A stretch of 64,000 nt of DNA from NCBI GenBank assembly GCA_029007295.1, contig JAQXHN010000033.1, positions 1 through 64,000 on the forward strand, read 5' to 3'. Source of the DNA: Clostridia bacterium (lineage in GTDB: Bacteria > Bacillota > Clostridia > Oscillospirales > CAG-272). A program made the translations under genes and the position numbers. The notes beneath the pieces are model-generated. The model was given only the letters and a program-made list of their open reading frames with translations, did no database searches and had not been told where the DNA came from. Positions 52,166-60,225 of the stretch are shown here, in pieces. Numbering within the stretch: position 1 is the stretch's first letter; each line of letters begins with the position of its first letter.

Positions 52166-53656
52166 TCAATTAATGTAACCGAGAGAAGCGAATTTATTCT
52201 TTATCTGGACTGCAAGCAGGCTATAGTATTTTTCATTGCCGTGTACATTGTCCGTTCTTAAGGAGGACGGTATCTCTCCCTCGGCAATATCCTTTAAATC
52301 CTGTTCCGTTGGTACTATATTAGCATCTTTCAGTCCGTTTTCTATTAAGTATGTGCGAATATCAAGAAAATTTTTACCGAAATGTTTGTGAAGTTCCTCA
52401 TTAATAAGGTAAGCGTCCTTGGAATAGGTTCTTGTCGTAAGACCGATAACAATATACCTTTCACTGCCCGAATATTCTATCATTTTGTCAAGTAAAGATA
52501 TAAAATATTCAGAACTTTCTATTGAAAATCCGTTATTTGTGCCGACAAAAAATACGCTTATATCCCCTGTATTTCTGTCGCGCATTCCTTTTGTTACAAC
52601 TCTTGTCATTTTATTGAGCACCTTATCGGTGCCGGCGCGGCTTCTTTTAAAAACAACGCTTTTCTTCTGTTTCGAATAGTATACATTTCCTTCAACACCC
52701 GAAATTATTATAGAGTTCAAGCCGTTTGTTCCAAAATATGCAAGATCAACCTTATCACCCTTTTCATTCAGAAAAGTAATTTCAGTTTCGCTCATATCTC
52801 CGGAAATGACGCAAGGCGCAACATACGCCGGCAATGTTCCCTGTCTCATGGCAATCAGCTCGGCAGTTTCGCCGCCGACGCCGTAATTTGCAACTCCGAT
52901 ACCGAGTAATTCTCTCAAAATTTTAGGATAAGAGGTTTCGCCTCCGAAGGTAAGACTGTCGCCCCAGCATACCACCCTGGTCCTGTCGTTTTGCTTAACG
53001 GTATAATCGTTCACACCATTGTTATCCGGCTTTAAAACACCGTTGTTTTTAACATATATCAAATTTGAAAGAATAACTGCAAATTCCGCTCTCGTAACAT
53101 TTTTTCTCGGAGAGAAAGTCGATTTTGAGGTTCCAGTCATATATCCTTCGGTAATACACCATTTAACGGCGTCTCTTGCATATAACGAGGTTAATTCAAA
53201 ATCATCGTAATCGTCGGTGCCAAGATTTGTTATATATTTATTTGTGATACTGTATTTTTCGCAAACAGCCTTTAAGATTACGGCAAGCTGTTCTCTTGTC
53301 AAAGCATTGTCGGGATAAAATTTTCCCGCATATCCGGCGCAAAAGCCGTTTTCATATCCCCATACAATATAAGGCAGAAAAACACTGTTCTCACAGTCCG
53401 AAAAGGCGCAATGCAATTTGCTTTCCGCCGAAACATTTAACGCCTTACCTACAGACGCGATACAGCCACCCCTGGAAATTCCTGACTTGGGCATAAATGA
53501 GCCGTCCTCGCTGCCGGACATAATTCCCTTTTCAAACAGATCGTTTGCGCTTTCCTCGTACCACGCTCCGCTTTCAATATCGTTATATGCGAACGATGTA
53601 AACGCCAAGCAGGCAGTCAACAAGGCAATAAAAAGTGCTAAAATACTTTTCTTCAT
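52166..53656 (-). CDS. SLH-domain protein with SGNH/GDSL hydrolase domain
   Basis: A 496-aa exported protein. Signal peptide (ILALFIALLTACLAFTSFA), then three SLH repeats over residues 25-205 (SFMPKSGISRGGCIASVGKA; KFYPDNALTREQLAVILKAV; TFSPRKNVTRAEFAVILSNL), then a GDSL-type domain starting RVVCWGDSLTFGG with the glycine motif ANYGVGGETAELI and a possible catalytic DNVHGNEKY (Asp-x-x-His) at the end. It could be a surface esterase or polysaccharide deacetylase; substrate unknown. It starts three bases after the SpoIID gene. The other SLH protein is at 29.8 kb. Confidence 0.87.
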   Translation of the reverse strand: MKKSILALFIALLTACLAFTSFAYNDIESGAWYEESANDLFEKGIMSGSEDGSFMPKSGISRGGCIASVGKALNVSAESKLHCAFSDCENSVFLPYIVWGYENGFCAGYAGKFYPDNALTREQLAVILKAVCEKYSITNKYITNLGTDDYDDFELTSLYARDAVKWCITEGYMTGTSKSTFSPRKNVTRAEFAVILSNLIYVKNNGVLKPDNNGVNDYTVKQNDRTRVVCWGDSLTFGGETSYPKILRELLGIGVANYGVGGETAELIAMRQGTLPAYVAPCVISGDMSETEITFLNEKGDKVDLAYFGTNGLNSIIISGVEGNVYYSKQKKSVVFKRSRAGTDKVLNKMTRVVTKGMRDRNTGDISVFFVGTNNGFSIESSEYFISLLDKMIEYSGSERYIVIGLTTRTYSKDAYLINEELHKHFGKNFLDIRTYLIENGLKDANIVPTEQDLKDIAEGEIPSSLRTDNVHGNEKYYSLLAVQIKNKFASLGYIN

Positions 53657-53659
53657 AGA

Positions 53660-55234
53660 TTAATAGTTTCCTATCGTAACATTACTTAAATAAGCGGTTA
53701 TTATTTCCGAATATGAAGCGCCGAGATTGGCAAGGTCGTACATTCCCCACTGGGAAAAGCCTACGCCATGTCCCCAGCCTCTTCCGTCAAAGACAAAGCT
53801 TCCGTTTGAACCCTGAAGCTTAACCAAAGTTTTTACGGAAGAATAGCTTCCGTTAAAATAGTCCTTAAGGGTAGGATTTGCAGGAACGTCGTTCTTGCTT
53901 ACCGACTCATAATCAAACTCTCCGTAAGCAGTCAATACTCTAACGCTACCTCCCTTTTCACAGCTTTTTACCCCCGAAGACGTAATTGCGGTGACGGCCT
54001 TTTCAAGATTAGAAAACTTTCCGTTCTTTGTCAGAATATATAACGGCTTAGATACATCGCTTCCGTTAAGCTTAAATTCAGTGCGGTAAACGGTTTCGCC
54101 GCCTTTTCCGCAAACAAAATTAGCGCTGTAAAGCCCGAATGCACTCCTTACCTTATCAGCCCTGGATATAGTGACGCTTTCACCTGCTTCACTCTTTACA
54201 AGAACACTGTATACATAGGAGGAGTTTTCGCAAAATTCAGTTATTTCAACCGACGCAACCTTTCCCGTCGCCGCCGAGAAATAGCCTTTATTATGCAGCT
54301 GGGTATATAATTCTGACGGTGAATATACCGTCACCCACGAGCCTCTTGAACGTTCGGAATAGCGTTCCCACGGAGTAGGAATTGCTTTAAGATAATTGTA
54401 TGCCGACGAGCTTCCCCATGTATTATTTGCGCTGACCGTACAGCCGCCCGTCGAATCGGAATAATATGCGGCAACGGTCTTTCCGTTATATTTGATTACT
54501 TTTCCCGCAGTTTCGTTTACGGCGTTCTCTACTGCGTTATTTACAAGATTTCTTCCTTTATAGACCTGACAGTGAGTTGTAGAACATAAGTCAAAATCAT
54601 AGCTTGAATGTCTGTTTACGGAACACACCGTATAAGATCTTACTACAACCGAAAAAGCCTTCAGCGTTTCTTTCGGCCAGGACGTATAAACCTCATAAGG
54701 CAAAACGCCCTTTACATATTCCTCAATAGGAAGAACATTTACCACACATAAAGAAGAGCCGTTTCTTGAAATTCTGAAAATACCCGTATATTTGTTTGAA
54801 TTATACTGGATACAATTAGTGTTAGACGGATTTTTAGCCCTAATGTAAAGATAGCCGCTAGGGTTTCCGTAGATAAGAGTTTTGTCTGTCTTTTGAACCG
54901 CAATAGACGACGGCATAGAAACATCTCCGCTTTGACATGACAGACGGATAGAGGTTTCGGGTATAGACAAAAAAGCAGAGAAATTATACCCGTCATCGAC
55001 GGTACCGAGTTCAAACCCGGTACCTGACGAAAGGGTAAACGCACTCTGCGCAGAGCTACCGTATGAGAGTCCGCAACGTACATAATCTGTGCCTGTCTGC
55101 GCTTCGCAATTCATGGACAGCGATGCAATAATAGAATATGCGACACCGCCGACCATAAGTATAGCGAGAAAAAGGCAAACAATCCGTACAACGAGCTTCT
55201 TTTTATCGGTTTTAGCTTTTTTCTTATCCGACAA
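53660..55234 (-). CDS. SpoIID/LytB-domain protein
   Basis: A 524-aa protein with one N-terminal membrane helix (LVVRIVCLFLAILMVGGVAY) and a SpoIID domain: LPIEEYVKGVLPYEVYTSWP with the likely catalytic glutamate, KETLKAFSVVVRSYT, and the closing GWGHGVGFSQWGMYDLANLG. SpoIID is a lytic transglycosylase in engulfment; LytB-type proteins stimulate amidases in growing cells. The 160-residue N-terminal part is extra. Start is TTG, with GAGGAG nine bases upstream; it overlaps the 164-aa gene by 11 bases. Its operon with prfA and parC suggests vegetative rather than purely sporulation use, but this is not certain. Confidence 0.88.
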   Translation of the reverse strand: MSDKKKAKTDKKKLVVRIVCLFLAILMVGGVAYSIIASLSMNCEAQTGTDYVRCGLSYGSSAQSAFTLSSGTGFELGTVDDGYNFSAFLSIPETSIRLSCQSGDVSMPSSIAVQKTDKTLIYGNPSGYLYIRAKNPSNTNCIQYNSNKYTGIFRISRNGSSLCVVNVLPIEEYVKGVLPYEVYTSWPKETLKAFSVVVRSYTVCSVNRHSSYDFDLCSTTHCQVYKGRNLVNNAVENAVNETAGKVIKYNGKTVAAYYSDSTGGCTVSANNTWGSSSAYNYLKAIPTPWERYSERSRGSWVTVYSPSELYTQLHNKGYFSAATGKVASVEITEFCENSSYVYSVLVKSEAGESVTISRADKVRSAFGLYSANFVCGKGGETVYRTEFKLNGSDVSKPLYILTKNGKFSNLEKAVTAITSSGVKSCEKGGSVRVLTAYGEFDYESVSKNDVPANPTLKDYFNGSYSSVKTLVKLQGSNGSFVFDGRGWGHGVGFSQWGMYDLANLGASYSEIITAYLSNVTIGNY

Positions 55235-55718
55235 CTGTATAATCTCCTCTTACCATAAAATATGCCGTATTACTTGTGGCCTCTATAATTCTGCCGTCGC
55301 CGGCAGAAGCGAGCAATAAATGATTTCTGGGGGCTGCGCCTCCGTTTGCGATTTCAGCGGCTCCCGTTAAATCGGAAAAGCCGATGCCGTATTTAAGATT
55401 ATCCGGCGAAGTAATAATTATCTTTGCACTGCCGGAGCGAAGTACTATCTCACACGAGCCGGTTGCAACAATTTTCTGTCCTAACTTAAGCGTTACTACA
55501 TTGAATGCAGACGTTTGTATGTAATCGTAAAGACAATCCTGATCTATGCTTTTAGCAAGCTCGGTAACGATTTCCTTTTTTAAATTATCAACATAGCTCT
55601 TTGATACCAAAGGGTCGTCATTCATGGAATATGTTGAATCGGAGGTTGCCGAAACACATATTGTTAGAATTATTACCGCTGATAAGAGCAGTGTGAGAAG
55701 TCTTGTTATTTTTTCCAT
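55224..55718 (-). CDS. Small exported protein of unknown function
   Basis: A 164-aa protein with a signal peptide (LLTLLLSAVIILTICVSAT). The rest is a helix (LVSKSYVDNLKKEIVTELAK) and a compact beta domain (KLGQKIVATGSCEIVLRSGS; IANGGAAPRNHLLLASAGDG). I do not recognise a family. It lies 13 bases after parC and overlaps the SpoIID-like gene, with which it is probably co-translated. It may be a partner of that wall enzyme. Confidence 0.7.
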   Translation of the reverse strand: MEKITRLLTLLLSAVIILTICVSATSDSTYSMNDDPLVSKSYVDNLKKEIVTELAKSIDQDCLYDYIQTSAFNVVTLKLGQKIVATGSCEIVLRSGSAKIIITSPDNLKYGIGFSDLTGAAEIANGGAAPRNHLLLASAGDGRIIEATSNTAYFMVRGDYTVVG

Positions 55719-55731
55719 TTTTGCCTCCTTA

Positions 55732-57966
55732 TTAAAGCATTGTCATCTGAGACGCTTCAACATCCAGCTCCTCTAAAACAACGCCGGTTGCAGGGATTTT
55801 TGATTTTCTGTATTTTTTTGTATTCGCATACTTTCCGTCGAAATCCGTAACAGCGGCTGTTAATTCCTGTTTCTTTTTAAGACTGTAAAGTACAACTCCC
55901 TGAGCGTTTCTTGTTGTTTTTATCGGAATAAGAGAGGAGTTTATAATAATTGCCTTTCCCACATTTGAAATAAGCATTAAATCAAACGGTTCGCTCTCAT
56001 AGAAGATTGCCGCAACGGGGGAAACGTCGGAGTATGCGGATACAAGCTTTCTTCTGTTGTTTTTAGTTTGATAGGACTCTATCGGAACACGCACGCCTTT
56101 TCCGTTTTTGAAAATGAAGATAATATTATGTCCCTTTGTATATTCGGTTATCTTCTTCATAAAAATAACCTTCTCTCCCTCGTCAAAACCGAGCTTTGCG
56201 GGAATATAATCACCAAGCTCCGAAGCTTTACATGTGTCGAAATCGGAAACATGCGCCTTATATGCATTGGCTTTATCCGAGAAAAATATTATCTCGTCAC
56301 GGTTTGTTGCGTCCTCATTTGAAACAATATAGTCGCCTTCCTTATGCTTATGCTCGTCATTGCCTCTTAAAGACACAAGAGTAATTTTCTTAAAATACCC
56401 GTCCTTTGTGATTACAATACGGACATTATAATTTTCAACATCGTCCTCGGGCTGATAATCGGGAACGGTGTTTTCATATAAGATTTCGCTTCTTCTGTCG
56501 ACGCCGTATTTACGTATTATCTGTTCAAGCTGTTTTACAATGCAATTCTTTAACAGTCTTTCGCTTGAGATAATCTTTTTTAACTCATCAATTTCATTTT
56601 GAAGGCTTTCTATTTCGTTTATTCTGTTAAGAATATACTCTCTGTTTAAATTGCGAAGCTTTATCTCGGCAATATACTCGGCCTGAATTTCGTCAATATT
56701 AAATCCAGACATCAAATTCGGCACAACATCCTTTTCAAGCGACGTTTCACGAACAATTCTTATCGCTTTATCGATATCGAGTAAAATTTTACCGAGTCCG
56801 AGAAGTAAATGAAGCTTGTCCTCCTTCTTTTTAAGATTAAAAGAATACTCTCGGCGAACGCACTCCACACGGAATTTTATCCACTCCCGTATAATTTCAA
56901 AAACGCCCATTTGTCTGGGTGATGAATCGATAAGAACATTAAAGTTGCAATTAAAATTATCTTCAAGAGGGGTCAGCTTAAATAGCTTAGCCATTAGCTT
57001 TTCGGGGTCGGTACCGCGCTTTAAGTCGAAGGTAAGTTTAAAACCGCTTAAATCAATTTCGTCTCGCAGGTCGCTGATTTCCTTTAGCTTGTTTTCCTTT
57101 ACAAGGTCGGTTACCCTCTTCATTATCGCCTCAATTGTCGTCGAATAGGGTATTTCGAGAATTTCTATGCAGTTATTTTCCTTGCTGTAACGGTATTTGG
57201 CTCGAAGACGAATATTTCCCCTGCCCGTTGTATAAACCTCCTTCAACGCTTCTCTGTCGTAGAGAATATAAGCACCGCCTGAAAAATCGGGAGCTTTAAC
57301 AATATCAATCAGCTGGTCAACCGTCGTGTCGGGATTTTTTAAAAGCGCAATTGTTCCTTCGCATATCTCCCTTAAATTGAAAGAACATATATTACTTGCC
57401 ATACCGACCGCTATTCCCATATTGGGAGTAACCAAGACATTGGGAAAGGTTGTCGGCAAAAGAGTCGGTTCCTTTGTTGTGCTGTCATAATTATCGATCA
57501 AGTCAACTGCGTCTTTATCTATTCCTTCAAACAATTCGGTAGCGAAGGCGTCGAGCTTTACCTCGGTATATCTCGATGCCGCAAACGCCATTTCAGAGCT
57601 GTATTGCTTACCGAACGAGCCTTTAGAATCAATAAACGGATGTAAAAGCGCCCCATTACCTCTTGTAAGCCTTACAAGGGTTTCGTATATTGCGGCGTCA
57701 CCGTGAGGATTAAGCTTCATAGTTTGTCCGACTACGTTTGCGCTTTTGGTTCGGTTGCCCGTGAGTAAGCCCATTTTGTACATTGTGTAAAGCAATTTTC
57801 TGTGAGAGGGCTTAAAGCCGTCTATTTCGGGAATAGCTCTCGAAATAATGACGCTCATAACATAAGGCATGTAATTTGATTCTATTGTTTCTGTAATGGG
57901 CTGATATGTTACCTCTGCCTCCGGTAAATTTTCTTCAATAGGCAATTCTCTCTTTTTTCTCGCCAT
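55732..57966 (-). CDS. parC: Type II DNA topoisomerase subunit A (ParC-like)
   Basis: A 744-aa protein of the GyrA/ParC family. It has YVMSVIISRAIPEIDGFKPS, the QRDR region (HGDAAIYETLVRLT) and the catalytic tyrosine in AASRYTEVKL. The C-terminal domain (about residues 490-744) has degenerate blades (GDYIVSNEDATNRDEIIFFS) and no clear GyrA box, favouring ParC. It is shorter than GyrA. No gyrB/parE gene lies nearby. It starts two bases after the tsaC stop and has an AAAGG ribosome site. Distinguishing ParC from a second GyrA is not secure from sequence alone. Confidence 0.85.
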   Translation of the reverse strand: MARKKRELPIEENLPEAEVTYQPITETIESNYMPYVMSVIISRAIPEIDGFKPSHRKLLYTMYKMGLLTGNRTKSANVVGQTMKLNPHGDAAIYETLVRLTRGNGALLHPFIDSKGSFGKQYSSEMAFAASRYTEVKLDAFATELFEGIDKDAVDLIDNYDSTTKEPTLLPTTFPNVLVTPNMGIAVGMASNICSFNLREICEGTIALLKNPDTTVDQLIDIVKAPDFSGGAYILYDREALKEVYTTGRGNIRLRAKYRYSKENNCIEILEIPYSTTIEAIMKRVTDLVKENKLKEISDLRDEIDLSGFKLTFDLKRGTDPEKLMAKLFKLTPLEDNFNCNFNVLIDSSPRQMGVFEIIREWIKFRVECVRREYSFNLKKKEDKLHLLLGLGKILLDIDKAIRIVRETSLEKDVVPNLMSGFNIDEIQAEYIAEIKLRNLNREYILNRINEIESLQNEIDELKKIISSERLLKNCIVKQLEQIIRKYGVDRRSEILYENTVPDYQPEDDVENYNVRIVITKDGYFKKITLVSLRGNDEHKHKEGDYIVSNEDATNRDEIIFFSDKANAYKAHVSDFDTCKASELGDYIPAKLGFDEGEKVIFMKKITEYTKGHNIIFIFKNGKGVRVPIESYQTKNNRRKLVSAYSDVSPVAAIFYESEPFDLMLISNVGKAIIINSSLIPIKTTRNAQGVVLYSLKKKQELTAAVTDFDGKYANTKKYRKSKIPATGVVLEELDVEASQMTML

Positions 57967-57968
57967 CG

Positions 57969-58979
57969 TTAAACCTTTCTTACATTAAAGCCTGCTGCCC
58001 GAATGAGTCTGTTTAATACTGCAAGACCTACTCCCTCGTCAGACGGCATTCTTGCATAAATACGCTTTATTGTATCATCCTTATCAAATGATCTCAGACA
58101 CTCAAAAAGCATTTTTGCCTGCATATTACTGTCTTTTGCCGCGCCGTACGTTTTTGCGTTGCGAAGGGTTTTTAGTTTTTCATCAGTATCAAAGCACAGA
58201 ATACCGACATCCCCGCTTTTTGGAACGGCATTGTAAAACGCCTCCTGCGTTCCGTCCAGAATTATTACCTTTGCCTTTGGCGCATAGTGCTTGTATCTCA
58301 TTCCGGGCGAAAGTGCCTGTCCCTCGTATTTGCCTAGCACGGCCTCAGATACAACGGTATCGGGACAAACTGTTTTCAGCTGTCCGAGAGTGATATAACC
58401 CGGACGCAAAACAGTGGGTCGCTGTGCGCAAAGCGTTATTATTGTCGACTCTACGCCTACCTCGCAGTTTTCTCCGCCGAGAATTATATCAGCTCTTCCG
58501 TTCATATCTTCAATGACATGCTCAACTCTGGTCGGACTCGGTCTACCCGAAATATTAGCACTGGGCGCGGCAATCGGCAAACCGGCTTTTCTAATCAGCT
58601 CATGCGCTACGGAGTATGACGGCACTCTGACGGCTACGGTATCAAGACCTCCGGTCACCGTTTTCGGAATAACGTCCCTCGCCTTCATAATGACGGTTAA
58701 GGGACCCGGCATAAACGCCTTCGCCAAGCGGTAATAATCATCCGTTGTATATGCATAAAGCTCCGCTTCAACCGGCTCCGACAAATGAACAATCAAAGGA
58801 TTGTCGCTCGGTCTTCCCTTTGCTTCATATATTTTTTTTGCGGCGTTTTCGTCGAGTGCATTTGCGCCGAGACCGAATACGGTTTCCGTCGGGAAAACAC
58901 ACAGCCCTCCCGCCCGTACACACTCCGCCGCCTTTTCTATTTCATTTTCTTTGGGATTAAGATATATTCGGGTTTCCAT
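57969..58979 (-). CDS. tsaC: Threonylcarbamoyl-AMP synthase (TsaC/Sua5)
   Basis: A 336-aa enzyme that makes threonylcarbamoyl-AMP from threonine, bicarbonate and ATP for the t6A37 modification of ANN-decoding tRNAs. It has the YrdC core (GGLCVFPTETVFGLGANALD; KGRPSDNPLIVHL-like text; IAAPSANISGRPSPT) and a C-terminal Sua5 domain (SPGMRYKHYAPKAKVIIL). The two-domain length fits YwlC/Sua5. It lies three bases after prfA and two before parC. Confidence 0.95.
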   Translation of the reverse strand: METRIYLNPKENEIEKAAECVRAGGLCVFPTETVFGLGANALDENAAKKIYEAKGRPSDNPLIVHLSEPVEAELYAYTTDDYYRLAKAFMPGPLTVIMKARDVIPKTVTGGLDTVAVRVPSYSVAHELIRKAGLPIAAPSANISGRPSPTRVEHVIEDMNGRADIILGGENCEVGVESTIITLCAQRPTVLRPGYITLGQLKTVCPDTVVSEAVLGKYEGQALSPGMRYKHYAPKAKVIILDGTQEAFYNAVPKSGDVGILCFDTDEKLKTLRNAKTYGAAKDSNMQAKMLFECLRSFDKDDTIKRIYARMPSDEGVGLAVLNRLIRAAGFNVRKV

Positions 58980-58982
58980 TGT

Positions 58983-60059
58983 TTATTCACGCTCTGACTG
59001 CTCCTGCAATTTTGTCGCTGCGTCCGCTTCTGCCAGCGCAGTAATAATAGGCTCAATTTCTCCGTTTAAAACGGCATCAAACGAGTGAAGAGTCAATCCT
59101 ATTCTGTGATCGGTTACTCTGCTTTGAGGATAATTATAGGTGCGAATTCTCTCACATCTTTCTCCGGTACCGACCTGACTCTTTCTCCGGGTCGCTATTT
59201 CTTCGTGCTGTTTTGAGATCTGTATTTCATAAAGCTTGGCTCGAAGCATCTTCATTGCCTTATCCCGGTTTTTAAACTGTGAACGCTCCTCCTGACATTC
59301 AACAACAATACCGGAGGGTACGTGCGTTATTCGGATAGCGCTTTCGGTTTTATTTATGTGCTGACCTCCTGCGCCGCTTGATTTACAGGTATCAATTTTC
59401 AAATCGGCGGGATTTATAACCACATCTACATCGTCCGGCTCGGGTAAAACGGCAACCGTTACTGTTGATGTGTGAATTCTGCCCTGAGATTCCGTTTCGG
59501 GCACCCTTTGGACACGGTGAACTCCGCTTTCGTATTTGAGCTTGGAATAAGCGCCGTCACCGACCACCCTAAAGCTGATTTCCCTGTATCCGCCGAGTCC
59601 CGTTTCATTTTCGTACATTTGCTCTATTTTATATTTCATTGCGGCGGCATACATTGAATACATTCTGTACAAGACGCCGGCAAAAAGCGCAGCCTCTTCT
59701 CCGCCGGCTCCCGCTCTTATTTCAACGATTACGTTTTTATCGTCCATGGGGTCCCGGGGAATTAAAATAATCCGTATTTCATTCTCGCAAACGGAAATTT
59801 TGGATTTTATAAGCTCGATTTCTTCTTTCATCATTGAGAGCATTTCGGAATCCTTTTCGACTTTCAGCATTTGGCTCAAGTCCGATAATTCCCCTTCAAG
59901 GCGCTTATATTCACGGTATTTGAGAACCGCAGGCTCTATTTTCTTTTGCTCCTTCAGCGTCTCAAGGTATTTATTCATATCCTTCGACGCCTCGGGTGAT
60001 TCAAGAAATAACGAAATCTCATCATATCTTGCGCAGGTGCCGTCGAGCTTCTCAAACAT
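58983..60059 (-). CDS. prfA: Peptide chain release factor 1
   Basis: RF1 frees the peptide at UAA and UAG. The 358-aa protein has the GGQ motif in SSGAGGQHINKTESA (about residue 230), VEIRAGAGGEEAALFAGVL, and HRVQRVPETESQGRIHTSTV, all in the RF1 order. The text CQEERSQFKNRDKAMKMLRA is also RF1-like. It leads an operon with tsaC three bases downstream. prmC, often between these two genes in Firmicutes, is absent here. The ATG has AAGGAG upstream and a promoter at 60096-60124. Confidence 0.97.
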   Translation of the reverse strand: MFEKLDGTCARYDEISLFLESPEASKDMNKYLETLKEQKKIEPAVLKYREYKRLEGELSDLSQMLKVEKDSEMLSMMKEEIELIKSKISVCENEIRIILIPRDPMDDKNVIVEIRAGAGGEEAALFAGVLYRMYSMYAAAMKYKIEQMYENETGLGGYREISFRVVGDGAYSKLKYESGVHRVQRVPETESQGRIHTSTVTVAVLPEPDDVDVVINPADLKIDTCKSSGAGGQHINKTESAIRITHVPSGIVVECQEERSQFKNRDKAMKMLRAKLYEIQISKQHEEIATRRKSQVGTGERCERIRTYNYPQSRVTDHRIGLTLHSFDAVLNGEIEPIITALAEADAATKLQEQSERE

Positions 60060-60095
60060 CGGTTAACTCCTTTATAAATATAAATGTACAATCAA

Positions 60096-60124
60096 ATTAT
60101 ACCACAATAACTCGTTTATGTAAA
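60096..60124 (-). promoter_or_regulatory. Promoter of the prfA operon
   Basis: TTTACA and TATAAT 17 bases apart on the minus strand, about 35 bases before the ATG. Confidence 0.8.
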
Positions 60125-60155
60125 GTGTTATCTGTGAAATTGTTTAATACCGTCA

Positions 60156-60184
60156 TTGACATTGAGACAAAAATATGCTATATT
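60156..60184 (+). promoter_or_regulatory. Promoter of the GH3 beta-glucosidase gene
   Basis: Perfect TTGACA and TATATT 17 bases apart, about 42 bases before the ATG, which has AAAGGA. It is divergent from the prfA promoter. Confidence 0.82.
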
Positions 60185-60225
60185 TTAGTCTGAAAAATAT
60201 GATTTAAGAAAAGGAATCATTTACA

